64,000 nucleotides of DNA. Origin: Rubinisphaera italica. GTDB taxonomy: Bacteria > Planctomycetota > Planctomycetia > Planctomycetales > Planctomycetaceae. The stretch lies in the NCBI RefSeq assembly GCF_007859715.1, contig NZ_SJPG01000001.1:5028001-5092000 (forward strand), written 5' to 3'. Below, in pieces: positions 18,390 through 28,267 of this stretch. Below the pieces are notes generated by a model. The model did not search any database. It was not told the origin of the DNA and saw only the letters and a list, made by a program, of their open reading frames with translations. Position 1 is the first letter of the stretch. Each line of letters opens with the position of its first letter. Made by a program: the position numbers and the translations under genes.

Positions 18390-18752
18390 AGGAATTCCCG
18401 AAAAATCGGCACCTGAATGAAAGTCTATTCATAAATATTATAGATCACAGAAAATCGAATGGAAGCATAACATCAAAGTTTGGTTATGCGAACCCCAAAA
18501 TTTCTGTTGACATTTCGCTTATTGAGGATCGTGCATGTTGAGCAAACAGGGCACCCTTTCCATTTTCGATCTTCGTCTTACAATTTGAAGAGCGATCTCC
18601 ATTAAATGGAACATACAGTTCAAATGCTCAGACATCTTTGAACATCACGAAATCGGAGACGATCGATCAGTACGAATTCGCCGCCAACACCGTCTCATCA
18701 TCCTACTGCTAGAAAAATATTTCTTCGCGGGCTCGCTATCATTCTGCCCACA

Positions 18753-19718
18753 GTGCTCACCCTGGTGATCCTCATCTGGCTGGGCAGTCTGCTCTATAAT
18801 TACATTGTTAAGCCGACGAATACCTTCGTGAAATTTGCAGCGGCTCAGTTTGTCGATCATTCGGTCCCCCTAACCGGGCTGGTCGAATTGCCGAATGGAC
18901 CCTCACTCCCATTTTGCCGGGAAGATTATCGTGTCCGTCCTGAAATTCGGGACCTGTATCAGTCCAGGCTGATCGAAATGTGGGATGTGGACGCTCAGCC
19001 GTTAACCGAAGAGCAACGACACAGTGCATTGAGTCTGGATGATGTGTATGTCCCTGTCGGACAGGTCGCATTTCTGTATCAAGACTATCTGCTTGTCGCT
19101 CGAAAAATTCCATTGGGAGACATGCCTCAATCCCGTGTTCCATTCAACATGGAATTGATCTCGGTGAAGCATTTTCCAGGCATGTTTCCATTGAGTCTCA
19201 TCGCGGTATTACTGCTGGTGTTGCTCATTTATATTCTTGGAAGAATGGTCACCGTTCGCATTGGACACTGGATTGTTCATAAATTCGAATCGCTGATTAT
19301 CAGCCGCTTGCCTGTCGTCCGGACTGTTTACGGCTCTGTTAAACAGGTGACCGATTTTCTGTTTTCCGAAAATCAGATCGAAGTTCGCAAAGTCGTCGCT
19401 TTTGAATACCCTCGTAAAGGGATCTGGACACTTGGCTTTGTGACCGGAGAAAGCATGATCGATATTGCCGTTGTCGCTGGCGAACCCTGCGTCTCGATTC
19501 TGGTTCCGACCTCACCGATGCCGATGACAGGCTACACAATGTCGGTCCCGAAAAGCGAAATTGTTGATCTGGATCTGACGGTCGATCAGGCGTTTCAGTA
19601 CATCGTCTCATGCGGCGTCCTCGTCCCGCCGCAGCAACGCTTCACCATCGAAAAACTTCAGGCACGCTTGAAGCCCGAACAGGACAGCGATTCCCTCGAA
19701 GAGATTTCATCGTCCTGA
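18753..19718 (+). CDS. DUF502 family membrane protein (start uncertain, probably further upstream)
   Basis: Inner-membrane protein of unknown function with two membrane helices, one at the start (LTLVILIWLGSLLYNYIV) and one near residue 155 (PLSLIAVLLLVLLIYILG), followed by conserved blocks such as LPVVRTVYGSVKQVTDFL and VLVPTSPMPMTGYTMSVPKSEI that fit DUF502. The first standard start codon is the GTG at 18753, but the frame upstream to a stop at 18639 reads ARKIFLRGLAIILPT, which is the normal DUF502 N-terminus. No ATG, GTG or TTG lies there; an ATC at 18666 has GGAG eight bases before it. I give the conservative start. The spacer from 18390 shows nothing else. Confidence 0.8.
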   Translation: MLTLVILIWLGSLLYNYIVKPTNTFVKFAAAQFVDHSVPLTGLVELPNGPSLPFCREDYRVRPEIRDLYQSRLIEMWDVDAQPLTEEQRHSALSLDDVYVPVGQVAFLYQDYLLVARKIPLGDMPQSRVPFNMELISVKHFPGMFPLSLIAVLLLVLLIYILGRMVTVRIGHWIVHKFESLIISRLPVVRTVYGSVKQVTDFLFSENQIEVRKVVAFEYPRKGIWTLGFVTGESMIDIAVVAGEPCVSILVPTSPMPMTGYTMSVPKSEIVDLDLTVDQAFQYIVSCGVLVPPQQRFTIEKLQARLKPEQDSDSLEEISSS

Positions 19719-19740
19719 ATGACGATTGCTCTCTTGGACT

Positions 19741-19818
19741 GGGTGGCACGCTCTGAGCAATGCGAAGGGCGTGGTCTTGTGCAATCACCACGCCCATCAT
19801 TACGTTCTGAGCGTGTCT
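19741..19818. repeat. Palindromic repeat R3, full copy
   Basis: About 78 bp with arms reading GGCACGCTCTGAGC...GAAGGGCGTGGT and ACCACGCCCATCATTACG...TCTGAGCGTGT. The arms are partly complementary to each other, and the element matches 28268-28357 in reverse orientation. It lies between the convergent DUF502 and HlyD genes and may also stop transcription. Confidence 0.75.
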
Positions 19819-19855
19819 TCCAATGACATCTTAAATTGGATTCGTAACCTGAGGA

Positions 19856-20974
19856 TTATCGAATCACAGTAATCTGTCCGCCGATTGGTATTTTCGGCCA
19901 GAGAGCACCGGTCTGCTCGATTCGCATCGGAATGGCAGGGCCGTTTTGGCTTTGAAATTCGTCGTCTTTACTGGCGGAAATCGCCATGTGAGTGACAACT
20001 CCAGTACGGGTTTCCCCATTCGGGAATCGACAGCGGACTGGCATTTCGACTTGGAAATTGTGAGAGTGTGATGTTGGGACATCTGCGACCGCATACGCTT
20101 CGTCGAGCAAAAACAGTTCTGCCAACACTTCACCGGCTTTGACATATTCACCGGGGCGTCGACGAATATTGGCAATAGTTCCGACACTGGCGGCACGAAC
20201 TTTCTGCAGCGAAAGTTGCAATTCCAGATTTTCGAGTTCTGCCTTGGACTGCTCGTATTGCAATTCGATTTCCGAAAGACCGACTGCGAGTTGGACGCGT
20301 TCCCGCATTTCCTCTTTTTGTTTCTGCAGTTTCTCCAGGCGAGTCGAGCAGATTTCGAGTTGAGCCTCAGCAGCTTCAATGGAATTGAGAGCAGACTCTT
20401 CTTTGAGCATACAGTTGATCAACTTGTCATCCAGTTCATCCACGGATTGATTTTTGGAAGTCTTAGAGGACTTGTTCTGTTCGTAACTCTCCCGTTGATC
20501 TCGCCAGGCCATACGTTCCAGTTCGAAATAGTACTTTTTCTGCAGCAAGTCTGCCGATTGCAGTTCTGCCTGATAGATGTCGCTTTCGACCGTACTTAAA
20601 TGTTCGTTCAGTTTGACATCGACTTCCGCTTTCAATGTGGCCAGACGCGCACTGAGTCGCTCGACATCCTGCTGTTGAATCTGCAATTGCCGATTCAAAT
20701 TCTGTCCACCAATATTGCACAACAGTGCCTGTGGATCGACAACCTGCCCCTCTGTCACTTCCCAATTCTGCAGAATACCGTCGACGGGAGCGCGAATAGT
20801 CATCGAGTCGACTTCGATTCGGCCGACGTAATTCTGATTCGCAGTCGCGTACAAATAGCGGTTCGTTGCCGCACCAGCTCCGATGGCCAGGATGGCAATC
20901 ATCAGGAGTCGCATGGGCGGACAGGCCGCTTCAGGAAGATTGCGAAATTGAGCGTTTGATTTGGGTACTGCCAT
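19856..20974 (-). CDS. HlyD-type membrane fusion / efflux adaptor protein
   Basis: Periplasmic adaptor with a single N-terminal membrane helix (RLLMIAILAIGAGAATN), a split biotinyl-lipoyl-like barrel (VDSMTIRAPVDGILQNWEVTEGQVV and, after the coil, VRAASVGTIANIRRRPGEYVKAGEVLAEL), and a long central coiled coil of about 180 residues rich in Gln, Glu, Lys and Leu. The C-terminus forms a beta-barrel. At 372 residues it fits the HlyD/EmrA group. No transporter or outer-membrane factor gene is adjacent, so its pump is unknown. A short hairpin spacing and an R3 repeat lie downstream. Confidence 0.85.
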   Translation of the reverse strand: MAVPKSNAQFRNLPEAACPPMRLLMIAILAIGAGAATNRYLYATANQNYVGRIEVDSMTIRAPVDGILQNWEVTEGQVVDPQALLCNIGGQNLNRQLQIQQQDVERLSARLATLKAEVDVKLNEHLSTVESDIYQAELQSADLLQKKYYFELERMAWRDQRESYEQNKSSKTSKNQSVDELDDKLINCMLKEESALNSIEAAEAQLEICSTRLEKLQKQKEEMRERVQLAVGLSEIELQYEQSKAELENLELQLSLQKVRAASVGTIANIRRRPGEYVKAGEVLAELFLLDEAYAVADVPTSHSHNFQVEMPVRCRFPNGETRTGVVTHMAISASKDDEFQSQNGPAIPMRIEQTGALWPKIPIGGQITVIR

Positions 20975-21280
20975 GAGAATCTGCCAAAGTCTAATGCTTA
21001 ATCGGCCCGGATAGTCGTAGAATTCTCCACCAGATCTTCTTTCCGAAAGTGTGATTTTCCGGCGCGCAAGGACGCAAAAGATTGACGGTTATTCAAATTA
21101 TCGGCGTTATGCCGGGAGGGATTGACTCGAATCTTATGGAGCTGCAATGGTTTCACAGACTGAGATATGCCAACTACAAAATAGTGAACATAATTCAATT
21201 GACCTGCAATGTGCCATTATGTACACTCTCCTGGTGCCGATTGAAGCTAGTGGACTGCTCCGCTTAAAACTTCGGGTTTT

Positions 21281-21353
21281 GTGCCACTGGTTCCGCCAGT
21301 GCAAGTTGAGGCTAAAGCTGAAGTTACGATGCACTGGCAAAGCCAGTGGCACC
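21281..21353. repeat. CACTGG-type nested palindromic repeat (R5)
   Basis: The ends GTGCCACTGG / CCAGTGGCAC pair with each other, and each half is itself a hairpin (CACTGGTTCCGCCAGTG and GCACTGGCAAAGCCAGTGG). The element is 73 bp with an AGTTGAGGCTAAAGCTGAAG core. The palindrome at 5459 is similar in style. Confidence 0.75.
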
Positions 21354-21467
21354 CCAACATTTAATTGGAACAGGGCACGAGATGTAATAAATAACTGCTT
21401 GCAAAGCCTAATTTATTAATAATTCTGCTGGGTGGCTAATAGACCGAGAAAATGAGCAAGCACCGTC

Positions 21468-21492
21468 GCCCCCTCGCTGACGCGTCGGGTTA
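21468..21492 (+). repeat. R2 short interspersed repeat
   Basis: It reads CCCCTCGCTGACGCGTCGGG followed by TTATGA. The same core occurs at 29944 and 54269, and in reverse at 12633, 29811 and 34338. Confidence 0.7.
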
Positions 21493-21525
21493 TGAAATGA
21501 ATAAACTCGTTATGAAAGGGCCGAA

Positions 21526-22278
21526 ATGTGGGGATTGAGTGAGTGGATGTCCGCTGCGGATGTTGTTTCCAGGCAGATCCTGGACCGGGCGGGATACGCT
21601 GGCGGGGCAGTCGACGCTGCTGTTTTGACCCGTCGGCTAGGATTTGACATTGTCTATGATCGGCAACAGGCTTCGCGGGGACGACTCAAGCAGTTCGGAC
21701 GACGGCGATCGATCTTCATCAAACCGGACCAGCGATCCGAGCGGATCCACTGGGCGATTTGTCACGAACTGGGGGAATGTTTTGCCCATCATGTCTTTCA
21801 GTATGTTGGTGCCCAGCCGGATGAGAGTGGCCCCGGAATGCGGGAACAGGTCGCCAATTTCCTGGCGGCTCGTCTCTTGCTTCCTGGTCAGACTTTCTTT
21901 GAAAAGGCCCATAACTGTCGGGAATCATTGCCCGTGTTGAAGACTTGTTTTCATACCGCCAGTCATGAATTGATTGCCTTGCGTCTGCTCGATCAGGAAG
22001 CTTCACGCTGCCTGACAATTGTCGATCAGGGGAGAATTACGAAGCGGCGGGCCAATCATTTTGCTTGCGAACGATCATTCTTGCCAATCGAACAGAAATG
22101 CTGGCAGACCTCGCACGAGCAATGCCGGGATCTGGAACGAACCGATGAGGACCTGCGGATTCATTGCTGGGCAATCCACGAACCGCACTGGAAACGAGAA
22201 ATCGTCATGACGATGCCAGTGAATGAGTATCAGTCTGATCGAAGGGCAGAGATTCATTCACTGGAGAGTTCCACATAA
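21526..22278 (+). CDS. ImmA/IrrE-type (DUF955) peptidase-like protein
   Basis: A 250-residue protein related to the ImmA/IrrE zinc peptidases that cut repressors. The order is typical: a short helical start, LTRRLGFDIVY, a strand with RRSIFIKPDQ, the helix ICHELGECFAHH (His80, Glu81) and EQVANFLAARLLLP, the family's conserved third ligand helix. The usual HExxH is HELGE here, so the second histidine is replaced by Glu84, with His88-His89 nearby; activity is uncertain. A Cys/His-rich C-terminal part follows (CWQTSHEQC, HCWAIHEPHW). No XRE repressor gene is adjacent. It is convergent with the next gene. Confidence 0.78.
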   Translation: MWGLSEWMSAADVVSRQILDRAGYAGGAVDAAVLTRRLGFDIVYDRQQASRGRLKQFGRRRSIFIKPDQRSERIHWAICHELGECFAHHVFQYVGAQPDESGPGMREQVANFLAARLLLPGQTFFEKAHNCRESLPVLKTCFHTASHELIALRLLDQEASRCLTIVDQGRITKRRANHFACERSFLPIEQKCWQTSHEQCRDLERTDEDLRIHCWAIHEPHWKREIVMTMPVNEYQSDRRAEIHSLESST

Positions 22279-22324
22279 TCTCAGGTAACCCACATCTGCT
22301 CGGACTCGACAGGCTTTGTTCCAG

Positions 22325-22672
22325 TCAATCTTTACCCTTGATCTTGCGGATATCTTCCGCAGTGGGCGGACGTTGTGGTTCCGACTGTTCGATATCTTTG
22401 AGGCGTTTGAGTTTCATGCGGACTTTGGGCTGCTCTTTCTGAAGTGTCAGCGCGTATAACTCAGCAAAGATTTCTGTTGTCTGACGGCGCAGGAGGCTGA
22501 GGACAATCGTCAACACAAAGATCATGCCAGCGATGATCAGCAGAGGAGTTGTCATGTCATCGGCGAATGGTGTGGCAATGGCGAGACAAGTCACGATGCC
22601 GCCGATCAGCACGAGTGATGTCGCCATCAATGGTGCTCGCGATTTCTCAACTCGGAATGATCGCCGTGCCAT
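22325..22672 (-). CDS. Small two-helix membrane protein, hypothetical
   Basis: A 115-residue protein starting MARRSFRVEKSRAP, with two hydrophobic helices (LMATSLVLIGGIVTCLAIA and LLIIAGMIFVLTIVLSLL) and a C-terminal basic cytoplasmic tail rich in Lys, Arg, Gln and Glu. No family motif is recognised. The positive-inside charge pattern and clean helices support a real gene. It ends 46 bases from the convergent ImmA-like gene. Confidence 0.65.
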   Translation of the reverse strand: MARRSFRVEKSRAPLMATSLVLIGGIVTCLAIATPFADDMTTPLLIIAGMIFVLTIVLSLLRRQTTEIFAELYALTLQKEQPKVRMKLKRLKDIEQSEPQRPPTAEDIRKIKGKD

Positions 22673-22828
22673 AATGCTGTCCTGCGTGATTCACACGAAC
22701 AATTAAAATCGATAGTGTGTGGGTGGTTGATAGATTCTATACCGCGTTCCCAATGAAAACCGGAGAAATTCAACAATTTGTAAGAACACTGGTTCGTGCC
22801 AGAGATATAACAGAAAACAATCAAACCC

Positions 22829-22915
22829 GGGTGGCGGGGGCGCTCTCGAAGAGAAGCCCCCGAATGATTAAACGTCCGGGGGCTTCCGCTGAAGCGGAGC
22901 GCCCCCGCCACCCCC
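22829..22915 (-). repeat. Full-length palindromic repeat R1, reverse orientation
   Basis: An 87-bp copy with outer arms GGGTGGCGGGGGCGC / GCGCCCCCGCCACCC. The order of the small hairpins (TCTCGAAGAGA first, CCGCTGAAGCGG last) is reversed relative to 9895, with compensated stem pairs. It lies between the divergent 22325 gene and the end of purC; nothing else is seen in this 312-base spacer. Confidence 0.85.
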
Positions 22916-22984
22916 GAAGACCTTATCAAGATGTCTAAGGAAATCCGGTTTCCAATTGGAACAGGGTTTAATTCCAGAGGAATC

Positions 22985-23878
22985 TCAATGAAACTCCTTG
23001 CCAGTTAATAACTGATACGCCTCTGCATATTTCTGACGGGTATTATCGACGACCTCATGGGGTAATTCCGGCGGGGGGGAATTGCGATCCCAATCGGTTT
23101 GCAGCAGCCAGTTACGGACATACTGTTTATCGAATGAAACTTGTGTCCGCCCCGGTTCATAATCGTCAGCCGGCCAGTAGCGGGAACTGTCGGGAGTGAG
23201 AACTTCATCAATCAGTATGATTTCTTCCTCTTTTTCTCCCGGTGCGAAGATTCCAAATTCAAATTTTGTATCCGCGAGGATCAAACCTCGTTTACGAGCA
23301 TATTCGGAGGCCCGTTCATAAAGATCGAGACTTTTGGAGCGAATGGTATTGGCGGTCTGTTCGCCAATTTCTGAAATCACCTCATCAAAAGAGATGGGCA
23401 TATCGTGACCACTGGCGGCTTTGGTTGAGGGTGTAAAAATGGGAATGGAAAGCCGATCGCTTTCTGTTAAACCCGCAGGCAGGGGAACTCCACTGACGAG
23501 TCCCGTTTTCTGATAGTCCACCCACCCGGAACCCGAAAGATACCCCCGCACAACACATTCAATGGGAATGACATTTGTCTTTTTGACTACCATACTCCGC
23601 CCCGCAAACTGGCTGAGGTCAGTGTCCGGTGGAAGCGGCAACGTATCGGGATCGGTTGACAACAGATGATGGGCCCCACCGAGCAGTTCAAACCAGAACA
23701 GACTCAATTGCGTCAAAATACGGCCTTTGTCCGGAATTCCGGTCGGCAATATCCAGTCAAACGCACTGATGCGATCGGTGGCCACCAGTAAGAGTCGATC
23801 GCCAAAATCGTAAACATCACGAACTTTGCCCTGATGCTTCGGGATTCCGGGGAGGTCCGTTTCGAAAATCGCAGTCAT
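22985..23878 (-). CDS. purC: Phosphoribosylaminoimidazole-succinocarboxamide synthase
   Basis: SAICAR synthetase, ATP-dependent step of purine synthesis joining CAIR and aspartate in the cytoplasm. Conserved blocks are clear: [25 protein letters not shown] at the N-terminus, [31 protein letters not shown] and [13 protein letters not shown]. The 297-residue length is typical of the longer, yeast-like form. I start at the ATG 23878 ([11 protein letters not shown]) and not ten codons earlier, because family proteins begin there. It is monocistronic; the other purine gene in the window, purA, is 14 kb away. Confidence 0.95.
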   Translation of the reverse strand: MTAIFETDLPGIPKHQGKVRDVYDFGDRLLLVATDRISAFDWILPTGIPDKGRILTQLSLFWFELLGGAHHLLSTDPDTLPLPPDTDLSQFAGRSMVVKKTNVIPIECVVRGYLSGSGWVDYQKTGLVSGVPLPAGLTESDRLSIPIFTPSTKAASGHDMPISFDEVISEIGEQTANTIRSKSLDLYERASEYARKRGLILADTKFEFGIFAPGEKEEEIILIDEVLTPDSSRYWPADDYEPGRTQVSFDKQYVRNWLLQTDWDRNSPPPELPHEVVDNTRQKYAEAYQLLTGKEFH

Positions 23879-24301
23879 GATAAACCCTGAACAGTATACT
23901 TTTGACAAAGACAGACTTTGAACGCTTCATCAAGCTGGTGCTGAAAATACAGACATTTGGACACTCTCCCCCTGTGAGAAAGAATATTGTGTGCTGTGTG
24001 CCCTAAAAGCAGATCGATTCCGCGAAATAATTTTGTGTGCGAGATGAGTGTTTGAAAACGATTCCCATCGTATCGATCACTGCCCTTCTTGAACAAGGCT
24101 CACCCTGAGACTACAATTTCTGATTGCTGCTCCATTGTAATTTGTGAGTGGAAATTTTGACAAATCACCTTCATGAATGGCCCCTCATCCATTTCTGGTG
24201 TTTATACTGTCAGTTGCGAGGTGAAAGTTCACTTCTTCAATTTCTGGAATTTTATCGATCATTAAGACTTCGCTTCGCGGTGTCGACGGGGAATACGGAC
24301 C
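23879..24301. other. Spacer with no recognised feature
   Basis: These 423 bases lie between the divergent purC and the GH10-like gene. Frames on both strands give only short unconvincing peptides. Promoters for both genes are expected here but I cannot point to them with confidence. Confidence 0.4.
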
Positions 24302-25816
24302 ATGGGCTTGATGCGGTTCGATCTGGGTTCGGACGCCATACTCGCGCACAAAGAGCGCTTCGAGCACGCTTTTGTCACCAATTATGATGGAGCTGTTTTC
24401 CCGACACGAATCGAGATTCACGGACAGCATCTGCATTGTATTCGTAAAAAGTCGGATTCCGGGAAGTTGAATATCTCGTGGCCCGTTTCCGGTTTTGGGA
24501 CTCCGATCCTGCGAACCACTTCGCTGAATGAACGGGACGTGCCCTATGTCCTGGCCGTCGAACTGGCCCGGGGACAGATTTGCGAAATTAAAGATCAAGC
24601 AGCCTCCTGGGAACATGCGGGCATGTTGTTGCCCGAACAGTATTATTCACTTTATAAGGATGCCTTTCGCGATTTTGTCCTGTCGACTTTTGAACAGGAC
24701 AATCCTGCTCTCGCGACGGAGATGGCCAACATAGCGCTGGCTAAAATTTGTCATGCCGAAGACGTCCTGACCAAATCCTATGTCACACAGCGGATGCAGG
24801 TCCGTCGGCAGCGGTTCGCTCATCCTCCCGCTTTGATGGGATGTGATCTCGGGACAATTCCCGTTTCAGAAATTCCTGAAGGCTACCTGAAAGCCTTTCG
24901 AGCCGCGACGATTTACCTCGACTGGAAAGCCATCGAATCTGAAGAAGGAACTTACCTCTGGGATGTGCACGATGAGCAGGTCGAATGGGCGGTACAAAAC
25001 AAACTGGTTCTAAGGGGCGGTCCACTCCTCAATTTTCATGAAGATGGGTTACCCGACTGGGTCGGCAACTGGAAACACGATATTCTCAATTTACAAAGCT
25101 TTCTCAGCGATTATGTCGAGACGGTCGTCACGCGATACTCCGGGAAAATTCGGATGTGGGAAGTCGCCTCGCACGTGAATACCGGCGGCCTATATGGTTA
25201 CACCGAAGACAATATGCTCGCATTGACGGCTCGGATGATCGATGTGGCCCGTCAGGTGGATGATGACTCCCAGGTGTTCGTACGCGTCGACCGTCCCTGG
25301 GGAGATTATCAGGCCAAAGGAAAACATCGACTCACTCCCTGGCACGTGGCCGACGCATTGCTCCGCTCCGGCATGGGACTGGCGGGGATTAATCTCGAGT
25401 TGGCACTCGGTTATGAACCGGGAGAAAACGATTCCCGCCGACTGCTCCGGTTTTCCAAATTACTCGATACCTGGGGCACATTCGGCGTCCCTTTGCATAT
25501 CACACTGAATTGCCCTTCGGCTTCTGGCGTCGACCCTCTGGCTCGCATGAAATTCAAAGTCGATGCCAGCCCGAATTCACAGGTTGGTACGGAAGACCAT
25601 CAAGCCGAGTGGATTACAAATCTGCTTTCGATGATCATGGCCAAACAACCCGTGGTCGGCATCTTCTGGGGCAATTTGAGTGATGCCTATCTGCATCGCT
25701 ATGCCCATGCCGGATTACTCGATGCCAATCAACTACCGAAGCCCTTGTGGAATAGTCTCACGGGAGAGCCCGGGACTGATACTTGGTATGATATCAAAGC
25801 GATCGGTGGTCGATAA
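24302..25816 (+). CDS. GH10-like (xylanase-fold) protein lacking catalytic glutamates
   Basis: A 504-residue protein whose C-terminal two-thirds follow a glycoside hydrolase family 10 barrel: [26 protein letters not shown] (like the W..iE...G.y.....D...), the [15 protein letters not shown] strand, the [20 protein letters not shown] helix and strand, and [10 protein letters not shown]. In true GH10 enzymes the acid/base lies in WDVVNE and the nucleophile in ITELD. Here these read WEVASH and ITLN, so both glutamates are replaced. An N-terminal region of about 170 residues has no match I know. There is no signal peptide, so it is probably cytoplasmic. Hydrolase activity is unlikely; a carbohydrate-binding or regulatory role is a guess. 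The start codon lacks a strong ribosome-binding site. Confidence 0.7.
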   Translation: MGLMRFDLGSDAILAHKERFEHAFVTNYDGAVFPTRIEIHGQHLHCIRKKSDSGKLNISWPVSGFGTPILRTTSLNERDVPYVLAVELARGQICEIKDQAASWEHAGMLLPEQYYSLYKDAFRDFVLSTFEQDNPALATEMANIALAKICHAEDVLTKSYVTQRMQVRRQRFAHPPALMGCDLGTIPVSEIPEGYLKAFRAATIYLDWKAIESEEGTYLWDVHDEQVEWAVQNKLVLRGGPLLNFHEDGLPDWVGNWKHDILNLQSFLSDYVETVVTRYSGKIRMWEVASHVNTGGLYGYTEDNMLALTARMIDVARQVDDDSQVFVRVDRPWGDYQAKGKHRLTPWHVADALLRSGMGLAGINLELALGYEPGENDSRRLLRFSKLLDTWGTFGVPLHITLNCPSASGVDPLARMKFKVDASPNSQVGTEDHQAEWITNLLSMIMAKQPVVGIFWGNLSDAYLHRYAHAGLLDANQLPKPLWNSLTGEPGTDTWYDIKAIGGR

Positions 25817-25888
25817 TACGATCAACGCAACCTTTCTCTGATCATTAAACGGCTTTGATCGAGAAAGAGGAGCTGCACCACAAACGCG

Positions 25889-25913
25889 GTAACCATTTGA
25901 AATGGTCTAACTC
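25889..25913 (+). repeat. Terminal palindrome of repeat family R4
   Basis: ACCATTTGAAATGGTCTAA matches the end of the 107-bp R4 copies at 32964 and 34380. Only this terminal 20-25 bp is present. It lies about 35 bases upstream of the nadE start. Confidence 0.55.
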
Positions 25914-25942
25914 TGATCAATGAAATGAAGTGAGATTTCCGG

Positions 25943-27634
25943 ATGCGAATTGCGATCGCACAATTGAACCCACTTGTGGGAGATTTACAGGGAAACTGTG
26001 AAAAGATTCTCGATGCCGCCCAGGCTGCGTCCCGTGCGAATGCCGAACTTCTGATCTGCCCCGAATTGATTGTCTGTGGCTATCCTCCAAAGGATCTTCT
26101 GCTCCGATCCGGATTTGTGACCGCATGTGATCGAGCGGTCGAAATCCTTGCCAGACAACTGCCTGCTTCACTGGGAGTATTGGTCGGGCATCCCACGCAC
26201 TGGAATCAACCGGACGGCTTGAGTGCCAATGCAGCCAGCCTGCTGTATCAGGGAAAAGTTCAACAGACGATCAGCAAAGGTCTGCTGCCGAATTACGATG
26301 TCTTCGACGAGCGCCGCTATTTCCGACCCGCCCAATCGATTGAAGTGATGAAGTTAGCGGGCAAAAAAATAGGCGTGCATATCTGTGAAGATGCCTGGTT
26401 CGGTCAACCGGAAACGTTTTATCACGAACGGCCGGCCTGCGAATTTGATCCCGTCGCAAGGTTGATCGAACAGGGAGCGGAAATTCTGATCAATCTGTCT
26501 GCCAGTCCCTTTGAAATCGACAAACTGACGCGTCGTCATCGTCTGATGGGAGCCCATTCCCGCAAAGGAAAAATTCCGAGCGTCTTTGTGAATCAAGTCG
26601 GCGGAAATGATGATCTCGTTTTTGATGGTGCCAGTTTTGTGCTTGGGACTCAGGGAGAATTACTGCATCAGTCTCCCAATTGCGAGGAACTTGTCGAGAT
26701 CATTGAGCTTGAGAAACTGACCGAAAAAACCATCGACTGGAAACAATACTCGCGTTCCCAACAGCTTTATGAAGCCCTTGTTCTCGGTTTGCAGGATTAT
26801 GGATTAAAGTCTGGGTTTCGCGAATGCGTACTGGGATTATCGGGAGGGATCGATTCCGCGGTTGCCAGTTGTCTGGCCGCTACGGCTTTCGGGCCGGAGA
26901 ATGTCCACACCTTAATGATGCCTTCACGTCACAGTAGCGATCATTCCGTAGCCGACTCCGAATTGCTGGCAAAGAATCTGGGAATCGAAGCGATTGTCGT
27001 GCCGATTGACGATATTCACCGGGCTTATGAACAGACTCCTTTCGTTAAAGAAGACCTGTCCAGTCAACCTTCAGGCTTAGCCGATCAGAATCTACAGGCC
27101 CGCATACGGGGAGCCCTGGTCATGATTCGCAGCAATCGTCACGGCTGGTTGCCGCTGGCCACTGGAAACAAAAGTGAATTAGCGGTTGGCTACTGCACTC
27201 TTTATGGCGACATGGCGGGTGGCTTTGCAGTCCTGTGTGATGTGCTGAAAAAAGATGTCTATGCCATCGCGAGATATATCAACAAACGGGCGGGGCGTGA
27301 GATTATTCCTGTCAACATTATTGACAAAGCCCCCAGTGCAGAACTGGCTCCCGATCAATACGATCATGACTCCCTCCCTGCCTACCCTGTGCTCGATGGC
27401 ATTCTCGAACTCCTGATTGAACAGGAGCATTCGTTGCAGGAGGTTTCAGAACATTATCCCGAAGAGACCGTTCGCTGGGTGCTGCAGAAACTGGATCGAA
27501 ATGAGTTCAAGCGTCGTCAAATGCCGCCCGGTATCAAACTGACACGCCGTGCGTTTGGCAGCGGTCGCCGCATGCCGATGGCCGCCCGCATGACAACCAT
27601 CGCCGAGCCTCAACCCGGAGGGCAGGATTCGTGA
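25943..27634 (+). CDS. nadE: Glutamine-dependent NAD(+) synthetase
   Basis: Converts deamido-NAD to NAD with glutamine-derived ammonia and ATP, the final step of NAD synthesis. Two domains are visible: an N-terminal nitrilase-type glutaminase with the Glu41-Lys112-Cys148 triad ([32 protein letters not shown]), then the synthetase domain with the ATP loop [11 protein letters not shown] (300-305) and the conserved [22 protein letters not shown]. The 563-residue length fits the two-domain form. The stop overlaps the next gene's GTG start by four bases, so the sigma factor is translationally coupled. Confidence 0.95.
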   Translation: MRIAIAQLNPLVGDLQGNCEKILDAAQAASRANAELLICPELIVCGYPPKDLLLRSGFVTACDRAVEILARQLPASLGVLVGHPTHWNQPDGLSANAASLLYQGKVQQTISKGLLPNYDVFDERRYFRPAQSIEVMKLAGKKIGVHICEDAWFGQPETFYHERPACEFDPVARLIEQGAEILINLSASPFEIDKLTRRHRLMGAHSRKGKIPSVFVNQVGGNDDLVFDGASFVLGTQGELLHQSPNCEELVEIIELEKLTEKTIDWKQYSRSQQLYEALVLGLQDYGLKSGFRECVLGLSGGIDSAVASCLAATAFGPENVHTLMMPSRHSSDHSVADSELLAKNLGIEAIVVPIDDIHRAYEQTPFVKEDLSSQPSGLADQNLQARIRGALVMIRSNRHGWLPLATGNKSELAVGYCTLYGDMAGGFAVLCDVLKKDVYAIARYINKRAGREIIPVNIIDKAPSAELAPDQYDHDSLPAYPVLDGILELLIEQEHSLQEVSEHYPEETVRWVLQKLDRNEFKRRQMPPGIKLTRRAFGSGRRMPMAARMTTIAEPQPGGQDS

Positions 27635-28257
27635 ATGAGATCTCTCAACCTGCCTGGCTGCCGGCATTGCGAAATCAGGATAACCGGGCGCTCTCGCAAT
27701 GTTTTGACGAGTACCGTTCCCGGTTGCGGCAAATCGTTTCCTTTCGCCTGAATCCACGACTTTCCACACGGATGGATACGGATGATGTGTTACAGGAAGC
27801 CTATCTGGCTGCTGCTCAGCGACTCGAGCATTGCGATACGACGTCTGCTCAGTCGGTTTTCATCTGGTTGCGATTGATTGTGCAACAGACGATTGTCGAT
27901 CTGCATCGCAAACACGTCAAAGCCGCAGGGCGGGATGTGCAACGAGAAGTGCGGGCAGATCGCACCGATCCCGGGACTTCGGGCTGCATCGCCAGCCATT
28001 TGATTGCCCAGGTCAGTTCGCCGAGTATGTCGATGAAGCGCGACGAAATGAACACCCGGCTCATGCAGGCACTCAATCAAATGGAAGCGACCGATCGAGA
28101 AGTCCTCGCCCTGCGCCATTTCGAAGAACTGACCAATAACGAAGTGGCCGAAACGCTGCAGATCTCCGTCAAAGCAGCCAGCATCCGCTATATTCGAGCC
28201 CTCAAGAAACTAAAAACAGCCATGGATTCCCTCACGGAATTCAAAATGGACTGGTAA
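27631..28257 (+). CDS. ECF-type RNA polymerase sigma factor
   Basis: Sigma-70 family factor of 208 residues. Region 2 reads [34 protein letters not shown], with the DDVLQEAYL core-binding stretch; region 4 reads [39 protein letters not shown], a clear helix-turn-helix. Spacing and wording fit the planctomycete ECF groups. The GTG start is fixed by its four-base overlap with the nadE stop codon. No anti-sigma gene is adjacent. Coupling to NAD synthesis is unusual for a sigma factor and may be chance or a real metabolic link. Confidence 0.9.
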   Translation: MNEISQPAWLPALRNQDNRALSQCFDEYRSRLRQIVSFRLNPRLSTRMDTDDVLQEAYLAAAQRLEHCDTTSAQSVFIWLRLIVQQTIVDLHRKHVKAAGRDVQREVRADRTDPGTSGCIASHLIAQVSSPSMSMKRDEMNTRLMQALNQMEATDREVLALRHFEELTNNEVAETLQISVKAASIRYIRALKKLKTAMDSLTEFKMDW

Positions 28258-28267
28258 GGCTGGATTT

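Larger units (their letters stand above)
20975..21525. other. Repeat-bearing spacer upstream of HlyD and ImmA-like genes
   Basis: This 551-base stretch separates divergent genes. It holds a CACTGG-type palindromic element at 21281-21353 and an R2 motif at 21468-21492. I see no coding sequence with a credible start or composition. Confidence 0.5.

Noticed and set aside
21526..22278. A toxin-antitoxin or defence locus around the ImmA-like gene
   Set aside because: Neighbours are a HlyD adaptor and a small membrane protein; no toxin, XRE regulator or nuclease is present.
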